A stretch of DNA of 64,000 nt, from contig NZ_JASCIS010000003.1 of the NCBI RefSeq assembly GCF_029968015.1, forward strand, positions 1 to 64,000. Reading direction: 5' to 3'. The notes below the pieces were generated by a model. The model had not been told where the DNA came from and searched no databases. It saw only the letters and a program-made list of their open reading frames with translations. The translations under genes were made by a program, and so were the position numbers. This document shows, piece by piece, positions 26,170 to 35,141 of this stretch (position 1 is its first letter; the number at the start of each line of letters is the position of its first letter). The stretch is from Streptomyces luteolus. GTDB taxonomy: Bacteria; Actinomycetota; Actinomycetes; Streptomycetales; Streptomycetaceae.

Positions 26170-27711
26170 ATGTCGGTGCTCGCCGTCGACGTCGGCACCT
26201 CGATGATCAAGACCGTTGTCTTCGACGACGACGGCACCGAAGTAGCCGTGTCCCGGCAGGCCACGCACGTCCATCGTCCGCGTCCCGGGTGGGCCGAGCA
26301 GGACATGGCCGCCGTGTGGAACGCGGTCGTCCGCACCATGCGCGGCGCCCTCGCCCAGGTGCGGGACGAGGTGCGGTTCGTCGCCTTCACCGCACAGGGC
26401 GACGGCTGCTGGCTCGTCGACGACGACGGACGTCCGACCGGTCCGGCCATCCTGTGGTCGGACGGGCGTGCCGCCCCTCTCGTGGAAGGGTGGCGCGGCG
26501 CGGGCGTGCTCGACGAGGCGTTCCGCCTGAACGGCTCGCTCACCTTCCCCGGGCTGCCGAACGCCATCCTGGCCTGGCTCGCCGAGCACGACCCCGAGCG
26601 GCTGGCCCGCTCCTCCGCCGCGCTGTACTGCGGCGGTTGGCTGTTCCTGCGGTTCACCGGCGAGCGCGCGGTCGACGAGTCCGACGCGTCCGCGCCGTTC
26701 CTCGACCCCAGCACCCGCACCTACAGTCCGCGTGTCCGGTCTCTGTTCGGCCTGGACTGGGCGGAGCGCCTGATGCCCGAGGTGCGGGGGAACGGTCGGC
26801 GGGGCGGGGCGCTCACCGCCATGGCCGCGGCCGAACTCGGCCTGCCCGCCGGTCTTCCGGTCGTCATGGCCCCCTACGACGTCGCCTCCACCGCGATCGG
26901 CGTCGGAGCGACCGCCCCCGGCCAGGCCTGCACCATTCTCGGCACCACCCTGTGCACCGAGGTGGTCCGCGACGGCCTGGACACCACCGGCGAGCCCTCC
27001 GGCCTGACCATCGCCCTCGACTCACGCGGCCATCTGCTGCGAGCCTTCCCGACGCTCGCCGGTACGGAGGTCGTCACCTGGGCGATGCGGCTCCTGGGTC
27101 TGGAGACGCCCGAGGAGTTCGGTGAACTCGCCCAGCGGTCGCAGCCGGGCGCCCGGGGCCTGATGTTCCTGCCTTACCTCTCCCCGGCCGGCGAACGGGC
27201 CCCGTTCCTCGATCCCGGGGCCCGCGGCACGCTTTGGGGCCTGGACCTCCAGCACGAACCGGCCGACGTCGCCCGCGCGGTCTTCGAGGGCCTCACCTTC
27301 GTCATCCGCGACTGCCTGGCCGCCTCCGGCGCCGCCACCGGTGAACTGCGCGTCTGCGGCGGCGGCGCGGTCAGCGACGCCTGGCGCCGGCTGATCGCCG
27401 ACGTCACCGGCCTGAGCACGGTACGCACCACCGACAGCGAGGTCGGCGCCAAGGGCGCGTTCCTGTCCGGCCTGGTCTCTCTCGGCCACGAGCCGGACCT
27501 GACCCGTGCCGCCGAGCGCCACGTACGGGTGCGCACCACCGACGAACCCGACCCCGGCCGGGCGGCCTTCTACGCCGACCGCCACGAGGACTTCCTCGCC
27601 CTGCGCCGGGCCGCCGCACCGGGCTGGGAACGGATGGCCCGGGCCCCGCGCACCGTGCCGGGCAGCCTGGACCCCGTAGGCGGCGCGACCGAAGGGAAGC
27701 ACCATGACTGA
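26170..27711 (+). CDS. FGGY-family carbohydrate kinase (first of two)
   Basis: A 513-residue ATP-dependent sugar or polyol kinase. The N-terminal phosphate-1 motif is VDVGTSMIKTVVFDDDG, the middle region has FTAQGDGCWLVDDDG and ILWSDGR, and the C-terminal ATP site contains LRVCGGGAVSDAWRRLIAD. It resembles the erythritol/xylulose kinase branch of FGGY. Substrate phosphorylation would trap what the MFS permease imports. Its end overlaps the start of the second kinase by eight bases. The start has GAACGGAGAAG upstream. Confidence 0.9.
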   Translation: MSVLAVDVGTSMIKTVVFDDDGTEVAVSRQATHVHRPRPGWAEQDMAAVWNAVVRTMRGALAQVRDEVRFVAFTAQGDGCWLVDDDGRPTGPAILWSDGRAAPLVEGWRGAGVLDEAFRLNGSLTFPGLPNAILAWLAEHDPERLARSSAALYCGGWLFLRFTGERAVDESDASAPFLDPSTRTYSPRVRSLFGLDWAERLMPEVRGNGRRGGALTAMAAAELGLPAGLPVVMAPYDVASTAIGVGATAPGQACTILGTTLCTEVVRDGLDTTGEPSGLTIALDSRGHLLRAFPTLAGTEVVTWAMRLLGLETPEEFGELAQRSQPGARGLMFLPYLSPAGERAPFLDPGARGTLWGLDLQHEPADVARAVFEGLTFVIRDCLAASGAATGELRVCGGGAVSDAWRRLIADVTGLSTVRTTDSEVGAKGAFLSGLVSLGHEPDLTRAAERHVRVRTTDEPDPGRAAFYADRHEDFLALRRAAAPGWERMARAPRTVPGSLDPVGGATEGKHHD

Positions 27712-29188
27712 CACCCCCGTGTGGCTGGGCCTGGACCTGGGCACCCAGAGCGTCCGCGTCCTGGCCGTCGACGCCGACGGCCGTACCGTCGCCGCCGCCA
27801 CCCGCCCGCTCACCAGCCACCGCGCGGGCGACCGGCACGAACAGGACCCCGCGCAGTGGTGGACGGCCCTCGCCGCCGCCTGCCGCGAGGCCCTCAACGG
27901 CATCCCCGACGGCCGGGTACGCGCGCTGGCCCTGTGCGCCACCTCCGGCACGATGCTGCTCGCCGACCGGGCCGGACAGCCGCTCACCCCCGGCCTGATG
28001 TACGACGACACCCGCGCCACGGCCCAGGCGGCCCGCGCGGCGGAGGCGGGCGCGGCCCTGTGGGACCGGATCGGCCACCGCCCCCAGCCCTCCTGGGCCC
28101 TGCCCAAACTGCTCTGGCTGCTGCGGCACACGCAGAACCCGCCGCCCCCGGGCGCCCGCCTGGTGCACCAGGCCGACCACGTGACCTCCGCCCTCCTCGG
28201 CCGGCCGGCACAGGCCGACTCCAGCCACGCACTGAAGACCGGCTACGACCTCGACCACGACACCTGGCCAACCGACCTGCTCGACGACCTCGGCATACCC
28301 GAAGCGATGCTGCCCGAGGTGGTACGACCCGGCACGCGCCTCGGCACGGTGTGCGCCGCGGCGGCCGAAGCGACCGGCATCCCCGAGGGCGTGGCGGTGG
28401 TCGCGGGGATGACCGACGGCTGCGCGGCCCAGATCGGCGCCGGAGCCCTGGAGCCGGGCTCGTGGAACTCCGTCCTCGGCACCACTCTCGTCCTCAAGGG
28501 AGTCACCGAAACCCGGCTGCGGGATCCGCTCGGCGTCGTCTACTCCCACCGCGCCCCCGACGGCCACTGGCTGCCCGGCGGCGCCTCCAGCACCGGGGCC
28601 GGCGCCCTGTCGCGGGACTACGGCGGCCGTGACCTCGCCGCCCTCGACACCGCTGCGGCCCGCCACGAACCCTCGTCGCTGCTGACGTACCCGCTCGTAG
28701 CGCGGGGCGAGCGTTTCCCCTTCCTTGCACCCGACGCGCACGGCTTCACCCTCGGCGACCGCGCCACCGCCGCCGAGGCCGACCACTACGCCTCGCTGCT
28801 CCAGGGCATCGCCCTGGTGGAACGGCTCTGCTTCGACTACCTGGACCTGCTCGGCGCCCCCATCGACGGCATGCTGACACTGACCGGCGGGGCGGCCCGC
28901 AGCCGCTACTGGTCCGAGCTGCGCGCCGACATCCTCGGCCGGCCCGTCGCCCGTCCCGAGAACGCCGAAGCCGCCCTCGGCATGGCCGTACTCGCCCGCA
29001 CCTCCGACGGCGACTCCCTCGCCACGGCGGCAAGCGCCATGGTGCGCCTGCGCGACATCGTCGACCCACGCCCCGACCGCACGGAACGGCTGCTCGGGTC
29101 CCACCTGCGCCTGGTCGACGAACTGCACGACCGGGGCTGGCTCCCGCCCGCCCTCGCAATCCACGCACGAAGGAGGGCCGAAGCGTGA
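27704..29188 (+). CDS. FGGY-family carbohydrate kinase (second of two)
   Basis: A 494-residue kinase with the FGGY plan: LGLDLGTQSVRVLAVDADG at the N terminus, VVAGMTDGCAAQIGAG and GTTLVLKG in the middle, and MLTLTGGAARSRYWSELRAD for ATP binding. It is only distantly similar to the preceding kinase, so the two probably act on different substrates of one pathway. Its ATG lies inside the end of the first kinase gene, and its own stop overlaps the next start (GTGA), so the genes are coupled. The reaction is inferred only at family level. Confidence 0.9.
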   Translation: MTDTPVWLGLDLGTQSVRVLAVDADGRTVAAATRPLTSHRAGDRHEQDPAQWWTALAAACREALNGIPDGRVRALALCATSGTMLLADRAGQPLTPGLMYDDTRATAQAARAAEAGAALWDRIGHRPQPSWALPKLLWLLRHTQNPPPPGARLVHQADHVTSALLGRPAQADSSHALKTGYDLDHDTWPTDLLDDLGIPEAMLPEVVRPGTRLGTVCAAAAEATGIPEGVAVVAGMTDGCAAQIGAGALEPGSWNSVLGTTLVLKGVTETRLRDPLGVVYSHRAPDGHWLPGGASSTGAGALSRDYGGRDLAALDTAAARHEPSSLLTYPLVARGERFPFLAPDAHGFTLGDRATAAEADHYASLLQGIALVERLCFDYLDLLGAPIDGMLTLTGGAARSRYWSELRADILGRPVARPENAEAALGMAVLARTSDGDSLATAASAMVRLRDIVDPRPDRTERLLGSHLRLVDELHDRGWLPPALAIHARRRAEA

Positions 29189-29847
29189 CCGACCTGATCC
29201 TGGTACGCCACGGCGAGACGATCTGGCACGCCGAGAACCGCTACACCGGGCGCAGCGACATCCCGCTCACTCCCCGCGGACGTACCCAGGCCGACCACCT
29301 CGCCACCTGGGCCAAGCAGGCGAACCTGGAGGCCCTGTGGGTCTCCCCGCTCGGCCGGGCCCTCAAGACCGCCGCCCCGTCAGCGTCCGCCACCGGCCTG
29401 GAAGCTTGCGTAGACGCCAGGCTGCGCGAACTCGACTTCGGCGACGCGGAGGGAATGACCACCGCCGAGATGCGCGCGGCGTTCCCCGAGGCACTCGCCG
29501 CGTTCCACCGCGATCCGGCCGGCGACCACCTCCCCGGCGGCGAACTGCCCGCCGACGCGGTCCGCCGCGCCATGGAATGCCTGGACGAGATCAGGGCCGC
29601 CCACCCCAACGGCCGGGTCCTGATCGTCGGGCACAGCACCCTCAACCGGCTACTGCTGTGCCACCTGACCGGTGTCCCGCTGTCCGAGTACCGGCGCCGG
29701 TTCCCCGTCGTCCGCAACTGCGCCGTCACCGAACTGCGCTGGGACGGCTCGGCCAACGTCTCCCTGCTCCAGTTCAACACCCCCACCGAGACACTGACCA
29801 ACTTCTCCGAAGCCACGCTCGGCGGAACGCGTGAGGAATACCCGTGA
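29185..29847 (+). CDS. Histidine phosphatase superfamily protein
   Basis: 220 residues of the phosphoglycerate-mutase/broad-specificity phosphatase fold. The phosphohistidine motif is ILVRHGET near the start, with the second motif RYTGRSDIPLTPRGRTQA, the Glu region ELDFGDAEG, and the C-terminal His in LIVGHSTLNRLLL. In this operon it may remove phosphate from a pathway intermediate, the reverse of what the two kinases do. It is translationally coupled on both sides by 4-base GTGA overlaps. Substrate not known. Confidence 0.88.
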   Translation: MTDLILVRHGETIWHAENRYTGRSDIPLTPRGRTQADHLATWAKQANLEALWVSPLGRALKTAAPSASATGLEACVDARLRELDFGDAEGMTTAEMRAAFPEALAAFHRDPAGDHLPGGELPADAVRRAMECLDEIRAAHPNGRVLIVGHSTLNRLLLCHLTGVPLSEYRRRFPVVRNCAVTELRWDGSANVSLLQFNTPTETLTNFSEATLGGTREEYP

Positions 29848-30965
29848 GCCGTACGAGCCCCGCCTCCCACCCGATCACACGAAAGACCCCCATGAGCCCC
29901 TCCGCATCCCCCTCCGCGCCGGTCAAGGTTCTCGTCGCCGGCGACCACTTCGTCCACACCGGCCTGTTCACCGAGGCCCTGCGTGCCGAGGTCGGGGAGA
30001 CCGCCGACCTGGACTTCACCTCCACCGAACTGCCCTGGCCCGTGGAGCCCTTCGGCCCGGTCGCCGAGGTCCACGAGGCCTCCGGGACCGAGGACCAGCT
30101 CATCGCCGCGCTCCAGGGCGTCCGCGTCTGCGTCACCCAGATGGCGCCGCTCACCCGCCGGGTCCTCGAAGCCTGCCCTGACCTGGAACTCTTCGCCGTC
30201 GGCCGGGGCGGCCCCGTCAACACCAATCTGTCGGCAGCCACCGAACACGGTGTCGCTGTCACCTACGCTCCCGGCCGCAACGCCACCGCGACCGCCGAGC
30301 ACACCGTCGCCCTGCTCCTGGCCGCGCTGCGGCGCATCCCCACCACCCACGGCGAACTCACCCGAGGCGTCTGGCGCGGCGACTACTACCAGTACGACGA
30401 GGTCGGCATGGAACTGGCCGGCAATACCGTCGGCCTCGTCGGCTACGGCGCCATCGGCCACCGCGTCGCCCGCATCCTGAACGGTTTCGGCGCCCACGTC
30501 CTCGTCCACGACCCCTACCTCACCCCCGACGCGATCGCCGGCACAGAGGCCGAACTGGTCGGCCTGGACGAGCTCCTGGCCCGCTCCCGGGTGCTGTCGC
30601 TGCACGCCCGGCTCACCGAGGACAACAGGCACATGATCTCCGCGCCTCAGCTGGCGGCCCTGCCCGCCGGTTCCGTCGTCGTCAACTGCGCCCGCGGCGG
30701 CCTGCTCGACTACAACGCCCTCTGCGACGCCCTCGACTCCGGGCACCTGTTCGCTGCCGCGTTCGATGTCTTCCCCGAGGAGCCCGTCCCGGCCGACTCC
30801 CGACTGCTGCGTACGCCCGGCATCGTCATGACCCCGCACCTGGCCGGCGCCAGTAGGCAGACCGCCCACCAGGCCGCCCGCATCTGCGCCCAGGAAGTCG
30901 CCCGCTATCTCACCGGTGAGCCCCTCGCTCACTGCGCCAACCCCGCCGTCCGCAAACATGGCTGA
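29844..30965 (+). CDS. D-isomer-specific 2-hydroxyacid dehydrogenase
   Basis: 373 residues. The NAD-binding domain is marked by NTVGLVGYGAIGHRVARILN, and the catalytic residues by Arg in VVNCARGGLLD, Glu in FDVFPEEP and His in MTPHLAGAS. The N-terminal domain has the ELFAVGRGGPVNTNLSAATE strand that contacts substrate. It would interconvert a 2-keto acid and a D-2-hydroxyacid. GTG at 29844 overlaps the previous stop and follows GAGGAA; an ATG 48 bases in is the alternative. Last gene of the coupled operon. Confidence 0.9.
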   Translation: MSRTSPASHPITRKTPMSPSASPSAPVKVLVAGDHFVHTGLFTEALRAEVGETADLDFTSTELPWPVEPFGPVAEVHEASGTEDQLIAALQGVRVCVTQMAPLTRRVLEACPDLELFAVGRGGPVNTNLSAATEHGVAVTYAPGRNATATAEHTVALLLAALRRIPTTHGELTRGVWRGDYYQYDEVGMELAGNTVGLVGYGAIGHRVARILNGFGAHVLVHDPYLTPDAIAGTEAELVGLDELLARSRVLSLHARLTEDNRHMISAPQLAALPAGSVVVNCARGGLLDYNALCDALDSGHLFAAAFDVFPEEPVPADSRLLRTPGIVMTPHLAGASRQTAHQAARICAQEVARYLTGEPLAHCANPAVRKHG

Positions 30966-31643
30966 CCAGCAGCGGCGTATGCCGAGCAGCTGGCCGGTCC
31001 GCGGTACTCCTCGACGGGGTTGGGGTCTACCCCGGATTACATCCGGGGCCGTGTGCGGCAGCTCGTCGAGGTGATCGACCGCGTGGCGAACGAGGCGGGC
31101 CCTTTCGCCGTTCCTTCCCCGTGGTCACGGCCTCGCCGGGCAGCGCAGTGGTCTGAACGGCCCGACTCCACGTGGCTGACGCACGACGGGGCGCAGCATA
31201 TGGCCAGCGCTAACGCCCGCTTGGAGATGACGCGGGCTCCTCACCAGCGTGCCCTTCGGCAGCCGCGAAGTCCTTGGGACCCCTCGCGGCAGGCGGCCCG
31301 CGATCGGGCGGCCTGCCGGTCATGGCCTACCTCCATGGACAAACCTGTCCCACCTCCTGCGTTTCAGGCGAGAGGAGCGTCGTGGCAACGCCGATGTGCG
31401 CCTCGTCCGCGGCCACGCATCCGCCGTTGGGTCACCACCGCCAGGCTGCTCACGGAGCCTTCCGGCGGCTCACCGATCAGTCACAGCACCCGCAATACCG
31501 TTAAGCAGGCAGTCCGCTTAGAATTTCCATTTCTTCTGTTCGTTCAGGAAATCGCGTACGGCTGGAGTACGACGGTGTTCGCAGAGTCAGGGCTTGCAGA
31601 TCATCAAGGTGTTCCTTCCTGCCCTTGGATTCGTCGGTGCGGT
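30966..31643. other. Gene-free stretch after the polyol-type operon
   Basis: No gene is supported. A short piece near 31020-31100 (YIRGRVRQLVEVIDRVANEA) looks coding but breaks off. Around 31490-31570 composition drops to a more AT-rich run. The stretch ends at a transposase stub, which suggests imported and decayed DNA between two catabolic operons. Confidence 0.4.
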
Positions 31644-31784
31644 ATGCGCATCCCGGACGAGACTCATGCCCAACTCGCTTTGAAGTTCGCGGTGTTGTTC
31701 CCACACCTGGACGAGCGGCAGCTGCGGCCGTTGATGGACGCGGAGGCCCGGGGCAGGGGTGCGGCGACAGGGCGGAGGCCGTGA
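31644..31784 (+). mobile_element. ISAzo13-type transposase N-terminal fragment
   Basis: An ATG opens a frame reading RIPDETHAQLALKFAVLFPH, then LDERQLRPLMDAEARGRG before a stop. This is the conserved N terminus of ISAzo13-like transposases (K.AVLFPHLDERQRR.LM.AEAR). Only about 46 codons remain; no catalytic part follows. It marks a former insertion between the polyol-type and CoA-catabolic operons. Confidence 0.65.
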
Positions 31785-31867
31785 GCGGGTCGCCGGTTGG
31801 GCTCCCGAGCACTGTCGGTTGCCAGCAGCGCGCTCGCCTTATCCGTAGGCGACCCCTACGAGTCGTG

Positions 31868-33172
31868 CTACGGGGTGTCGAAAGTGAATGCCTTGGCGGC
31901 CGCGGAGGAGTAGTTGGTGGACACCGCTTCCAGGCCGAAGGGCTTGTCCATATTGATCTTGAACATGGTGCTGCCGCGCGAGGGGCTCCGCTTGGTGGGC
32001 GGGCCGTAGGTGTAGTCGCCGGTGAGTCCGCCGAACTCGACCTTCCCGAGGGTGTTCACGGCCTTTGCGACGCCGTCACGGGACAGGTCGCCGGACGCAA
32101 CGGCTTTCTCAAGGATCTTGGTGACGAGCTGGGCCTGCACATAGCCGAAGGCGAAGTAGTAGCTGGGCTCCTGCTTCGGTGCGTATTTCCTCTGGTCCTT
32201 GAGCATCTGGGCCATGGCGGGGACCGAGGTGTCGCCCCATTCGGGGCCTTCGGAAACGATGAGGAGGTGCTCCTCGACGTACGGCTTGAGCGCCGACTCC
32301 CCGATCGTCGGGTACCAGGTAGTGGACTGGCCGAGCCACTGCGGCGCGAACTTCATCTTGGCCGCGGTCCCCAGGGCTGTTCCGGCGTCCGTCGGGGAGC
32401 CGGCCAGGAACACCGCGTCGCACTTGGCGCGCTTGAGTTGGGTGACGGGCCCGGTCATGTCCTTGTCGCCGACGCGGTACGTGGCCCGCGCGGCGACGTC
32501 GAAGCCGAGCTGCCTGGCAGCGAAGTCGACACCCTCCTGGGCGGCCACGCCGGAGGCGTCGTCCTGGACCAGGCTGCATATCGTGCTGTCCGGGCCGCCC
32601 TGCTTCCGGTAGTGGTCGAGCGCGTTGATGGCCTGGATCTGGTACGGGGCGGCGAGCGGCGCGAGGTTCGGTTCGCCGACCCACTGGGACTCCTGGCTGG
32701 CCGGTGCCGCGACCACGTTGTCGCGCTTGAGGTTGGGTAGCACGGCTTTCGTGATCGCGGTGCCCAGGACCTGCGCGAACATCACCACGTCGTCCTTCTG
32801 GCGGTTGTACTGCTGGACCGCGGTGGCCGCGTCGTAGTGGCTGTCTGCCTTGTTGAGTTCGATCTTGTACTTGCCGGCGATGCCGCCCTCGGCGTTGACG
32901 TGCTCGAACCAGACCCGGTTGCCCTCGGTCAGCGGTTTGCCGACCACCGCCACCGGCCCTGTCAGCGCGCTGTTGACGCCGACGGTGATGGTCTTGCCGT
33001 CGAAGCCCGGTCCGGTGGCGAGGCCGTCCTCGCCCGTGGATCCGCCCTCGGTCCCACGTCCGCAGGCGGTGGCGGCCAGCAGCAGCGCCAACGTCACCGC
33101 GGATGCTCGGGCGAGCGGGCCTGTCCGGGTTCTCGGCGGGCAACCGTGGTGGGCCTTGCGGTTGTTCCTCAT
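31868..33172 (-). CDS. Branched-chain-type ABC substrate-binding lipoprotein
   Basis: A 434-residue extracytoplasmic solute-binding protein of the LivJ/AmiC fold. A basic N terminus and hydrophobic stretch end at Cys37 (LAATAC), a lipobox for lipid anchoring. The periplasmic-binding domain starts KTITVGVNSALTGPVAVVGK and continues KADSHYDAATAVQQYNRQKD. Such proteins bind amino acids but also aromatic acids, amides and steroid-type acids, and the neighbouring CoA genes point to a carboxylic acid. AGGAGGAG before the ATG fixes the start, which overlaps the upstream permease stop by four bases. Last gene of the five-gene importer operon. Confidence 0.9.
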   Translation of the reverse strand: MRNNRKAHHGCPPRTRTGPLARASAVTLALLLAATACGRGTEGGSTGEDGLATGPGFDGKTITVGVNSALTGPVAVVGKPLTEGNRVWFEHVNAEGGIAGKYKIELNKADSHYDAATAVQQYNRQKDDVVMFAQVLGTAITKAVLPNLKRDNVVAAPASQESQWVGEPNLAPLAAPYQIQAINALDHYRKQGGPDSTICSLVQDDASGVAAQEGVDFAARQLGFDVAARATYRVGDKDMTGPVTQLKRAKCDAVFLAGSPTDAGTALGTAAKMKFAPQWLGQSTTWYPTIGESALKPYVEEHLLIVSEGPEWGDTSVPAMAQMLKDQRKYAPKQEPSYYFAFGYVQAQLVTKILEKAVASGDLSRDGVAKAVNTLGKVEFGGLTGDYTYGPPTKRSPSRGSTMFKINMDKPFGLEAVSTNYSSAAAKAFTFDTP

Positions 33173-34248
33173 CCTGTTCTCCTCCTGGTGAGTGCGTGCC
33201 ACCGCGGCGTACGGGCGATGTGGGTGCGGAGCCGGACCCACAGGGCGGCCAGGCCGTGTGGCTCCAGCGTGAGGAACAGCACGATCAGCAGCCCGAACAC
33301 GATCTGGTTGAGCGCGAAGACGCTGATCAGGCTGTCCTGTTCACCCGCCAGCCAGGGGACGCCGGCGGAGAGCTCGTCGATCAGGTGAGGGAGCGCCCCG
33401 ACGAACAGTGCGCCCAGCACGGCACCCGTCGTACTGCCCAGGCCGCCGACGATGATCATGGCGAGGAACTGGATCGACAGCAGCAGGCTCCACTCGCTGG
33501 GGCTGACGTACTGCTGGAACCCGGCCTGCAGTGCGCCGGCGACGGCGGCCAGCGCGCTGGCGACCACGAATGCGCCGATCTTGTAGCGGGTCACGCTGAC
33601 GCCGAGCATCTCGGCGGCGACTTCGCGATCGCGTACCGCCTGCATGGCCCGGCCCGGCCGGGTCCGCACGATGTTCGCGACCGCGAGCGCGGCGAGCCCT
33701 GTCAGGGCCCACACCAGCCAGAACCAGGACTGTTCGCGTGTGAAGGGCTGGCCCAGGACGGTGAGTTCGTTGAAGTCCACGCCCGCGATCGAGGCGTCCA
33801 GTGTGGTCGGGCGTCCAGTGGCACCTCCGGTCAGGGCGTTCCACTCCTGGAAGATGTGCTGGGCCAGCAGCACCAGACCGAGGGTGATGATGCCTAGATA
33901 GTGTCCGCGCAGCCGTAGCGCGGCCGGGCCGACGAGGGCGCCCAGCGCTCCGCCGGCCAGTGCGGCGGCGACCAGCCATGCGGGCAGCGGCCAGCCCAGG
34001 TCGACGCCGACGTACCCGGCCGTGTAGGCGCCCGCGCCGAGGAACGCGGCGTGCCCCAGGGAGACTTGGCCCGTGTAGCCGGTGAGCAGGTTCAGCCCGA
34101 CGGCGCCGATGGCCGCGATGCCGCCGTAGATCAGGACGGAGAGCCAGAAGTCGGACAGCCGCCAGGGGGCGAGCAGGTAACCGGCGGCGAGCAGGGCCAC
34201 GGTGAGCCGGGACAGGGGCAGGTGAGGCAGAGGGGACCGGCTGGTCAT
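33169..34248 (-). CDS. Branched-chain-type ABC permease (LivM-like)
   Basis: A 359-residue inner-membrane permease with about ten hydrophobic helices. The family signature is GLNLLTGYTGQVSLGHAAFL near residue 50, and the coupling-helix region is RDREVAAEMLGVSVTRYKIG. It pairs with the LivH-like permease to form the transmembrane channel. Start and stop overlap its neighbours by four bases on each side (ATGA), so the operon is translated as a coupled unit. A basic C-terminal tail follows the last helix. Confidence 0.92.
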   Translation of the reverse strand: MTSRSPLPHLPLSRLTVALLAAGYLLAPWRLSDFWLSVLIYGGIAAIGAVGLNLLTGYTGQVSLGHAAFLGAGAYTAGYVGVDLGWPLPAWLVAAALAGGALGALVGPAALRLRGHYLGIITLGLVLLAQHIFQEWNALTGGATGRPTTLDASIAGVDFNELTVLGQPFTREQSWFWLVWALTGLAALAVANIVRTRPGRAMQAVRDREVAAEMLGVSVTRYKIGAFVVASALAAVAGALQAGFQQYVSPSEWSLLLSIQFLAMIIVGGLGSTTGAVLGALFVGALPHLIDELSAGVPWLAGEQDSLISVFALNQIVFGLLIVLFLTLEPHGLAALWVRLRTHIARTPRWHALTRRRTG

Positions 34249-35141
34249 GCGCGTTCCACCTCCCTGGTGCCGAACAGCCCGTAGGGGCGCACCAGCAGGA
34301 TGGCGATCATCACCACGTACGGCATGATCACGTGGAAGTTGTCGCCCAGCCACGCCGCATGGTCCGGCTGGTATCCGGCGGTGAGCGTCTGGGAGACCCC
34401 GATGACGAGGCCACCGGCGATCGCTCCGTACGGGGAGTCGAGGCCGCCGAGGATCGCCGCCGGGAAGGCGGCGAGAGCGATCTGGCTGATCGACGGGCTG
34501 ACCCCGGCCTCGCCGGAGGCCACCGTGATACCGGCCAGCGCCGCCGCCGCGCCGGCGATGGTCCAGGACAGTGCCACCACGCGCCGCACGCTGATCCCCT
34601 GTGCCTGCGCGGCCTCCTGGTCCAGGGCGGTGGCGCGCATGGCGAGCCCGTAGCGGGAATAGCGGAAGAAGCCGAACACTCCGGCGATCGCCAGAGCGGT
34701 CAGGCCGAGTGTCCACAGGTCGCGCACGGCGACGGTGACGGCACCGGCCTGGACGGTGTCGATCCCCCACGGGTCGCCCATGTTCTTGGGGTCCTGGCCC
34801 CACATCGTCGGTACCGCCTGCTCGATGACGATCAGCAGACCCAGGGTGACCATGATGACGGCGAACGCCGGGCGGCCGACCATGCGGCGCAGCAGCAGCC
34901 GCTCGATCACCGGCCCGCATGCTCCGCACGCGATCACACTGGTTATCGCGGCGAGAAGGAACGGCCATTGCCACGGCCCGGCGAACTGATAGGTGAGGTA
35001 GGCGCCGAGCAGGACCAGGCTGCCCTGCGCGAAGTTGATCACCCCGGTGGCCCGGAAGATCACCACGAAGCCGAGCGTGACGAGTGCGTAGCGGGCGCCG
35101 AGAGCGAGCCCGGCCACCAGCAGTTGGAGCAGCTGCTCCAC
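34245..35141 (-). CDS. Branched-chain-type ABC permease (LivH-like)
   Basis: A 298-residue membrane protein, eight or so hydrophobic helices. Hallmarks are LALGARYALVTLGFVVIFRA, GVINFAQGSLVLLGAY near the N terminus and the coupling segment TALDQEAAQAQGISVRRVVA. With the LivM-like partner it forms the permease of the importer. The GTG start abuts the stop of the ATPase gene with no gap. The ABC family assignment is clear; the substrate is not. Confidence 0.92.
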   Translation of the reverse strand: MEQLLQLLVAGLALGARYALVTLGFVVIFRATGVINFAQGSLVLLGAYLTYQFAGPWQWPFLLAAITSVIACGACGPVIERLLLRRMVGRPAFAVIMVTLGLLIVIEQAVPTMWGQDPKNMGDPWGIDTVQAGAVTVAVRDLWTLGLTALAIAGVFGFFRYSRYGLAMRATALDQEAAQAQGISVRRVVALSWTIAGAAAALAGITVASGEAGVSPSISQIALAAFPAAILGGLDSPYGAIAGGLVIGVSQTLTAGYQPDHAAWLGDNFHVIMPYVVMIAILLVRPYGLFGTREVERA

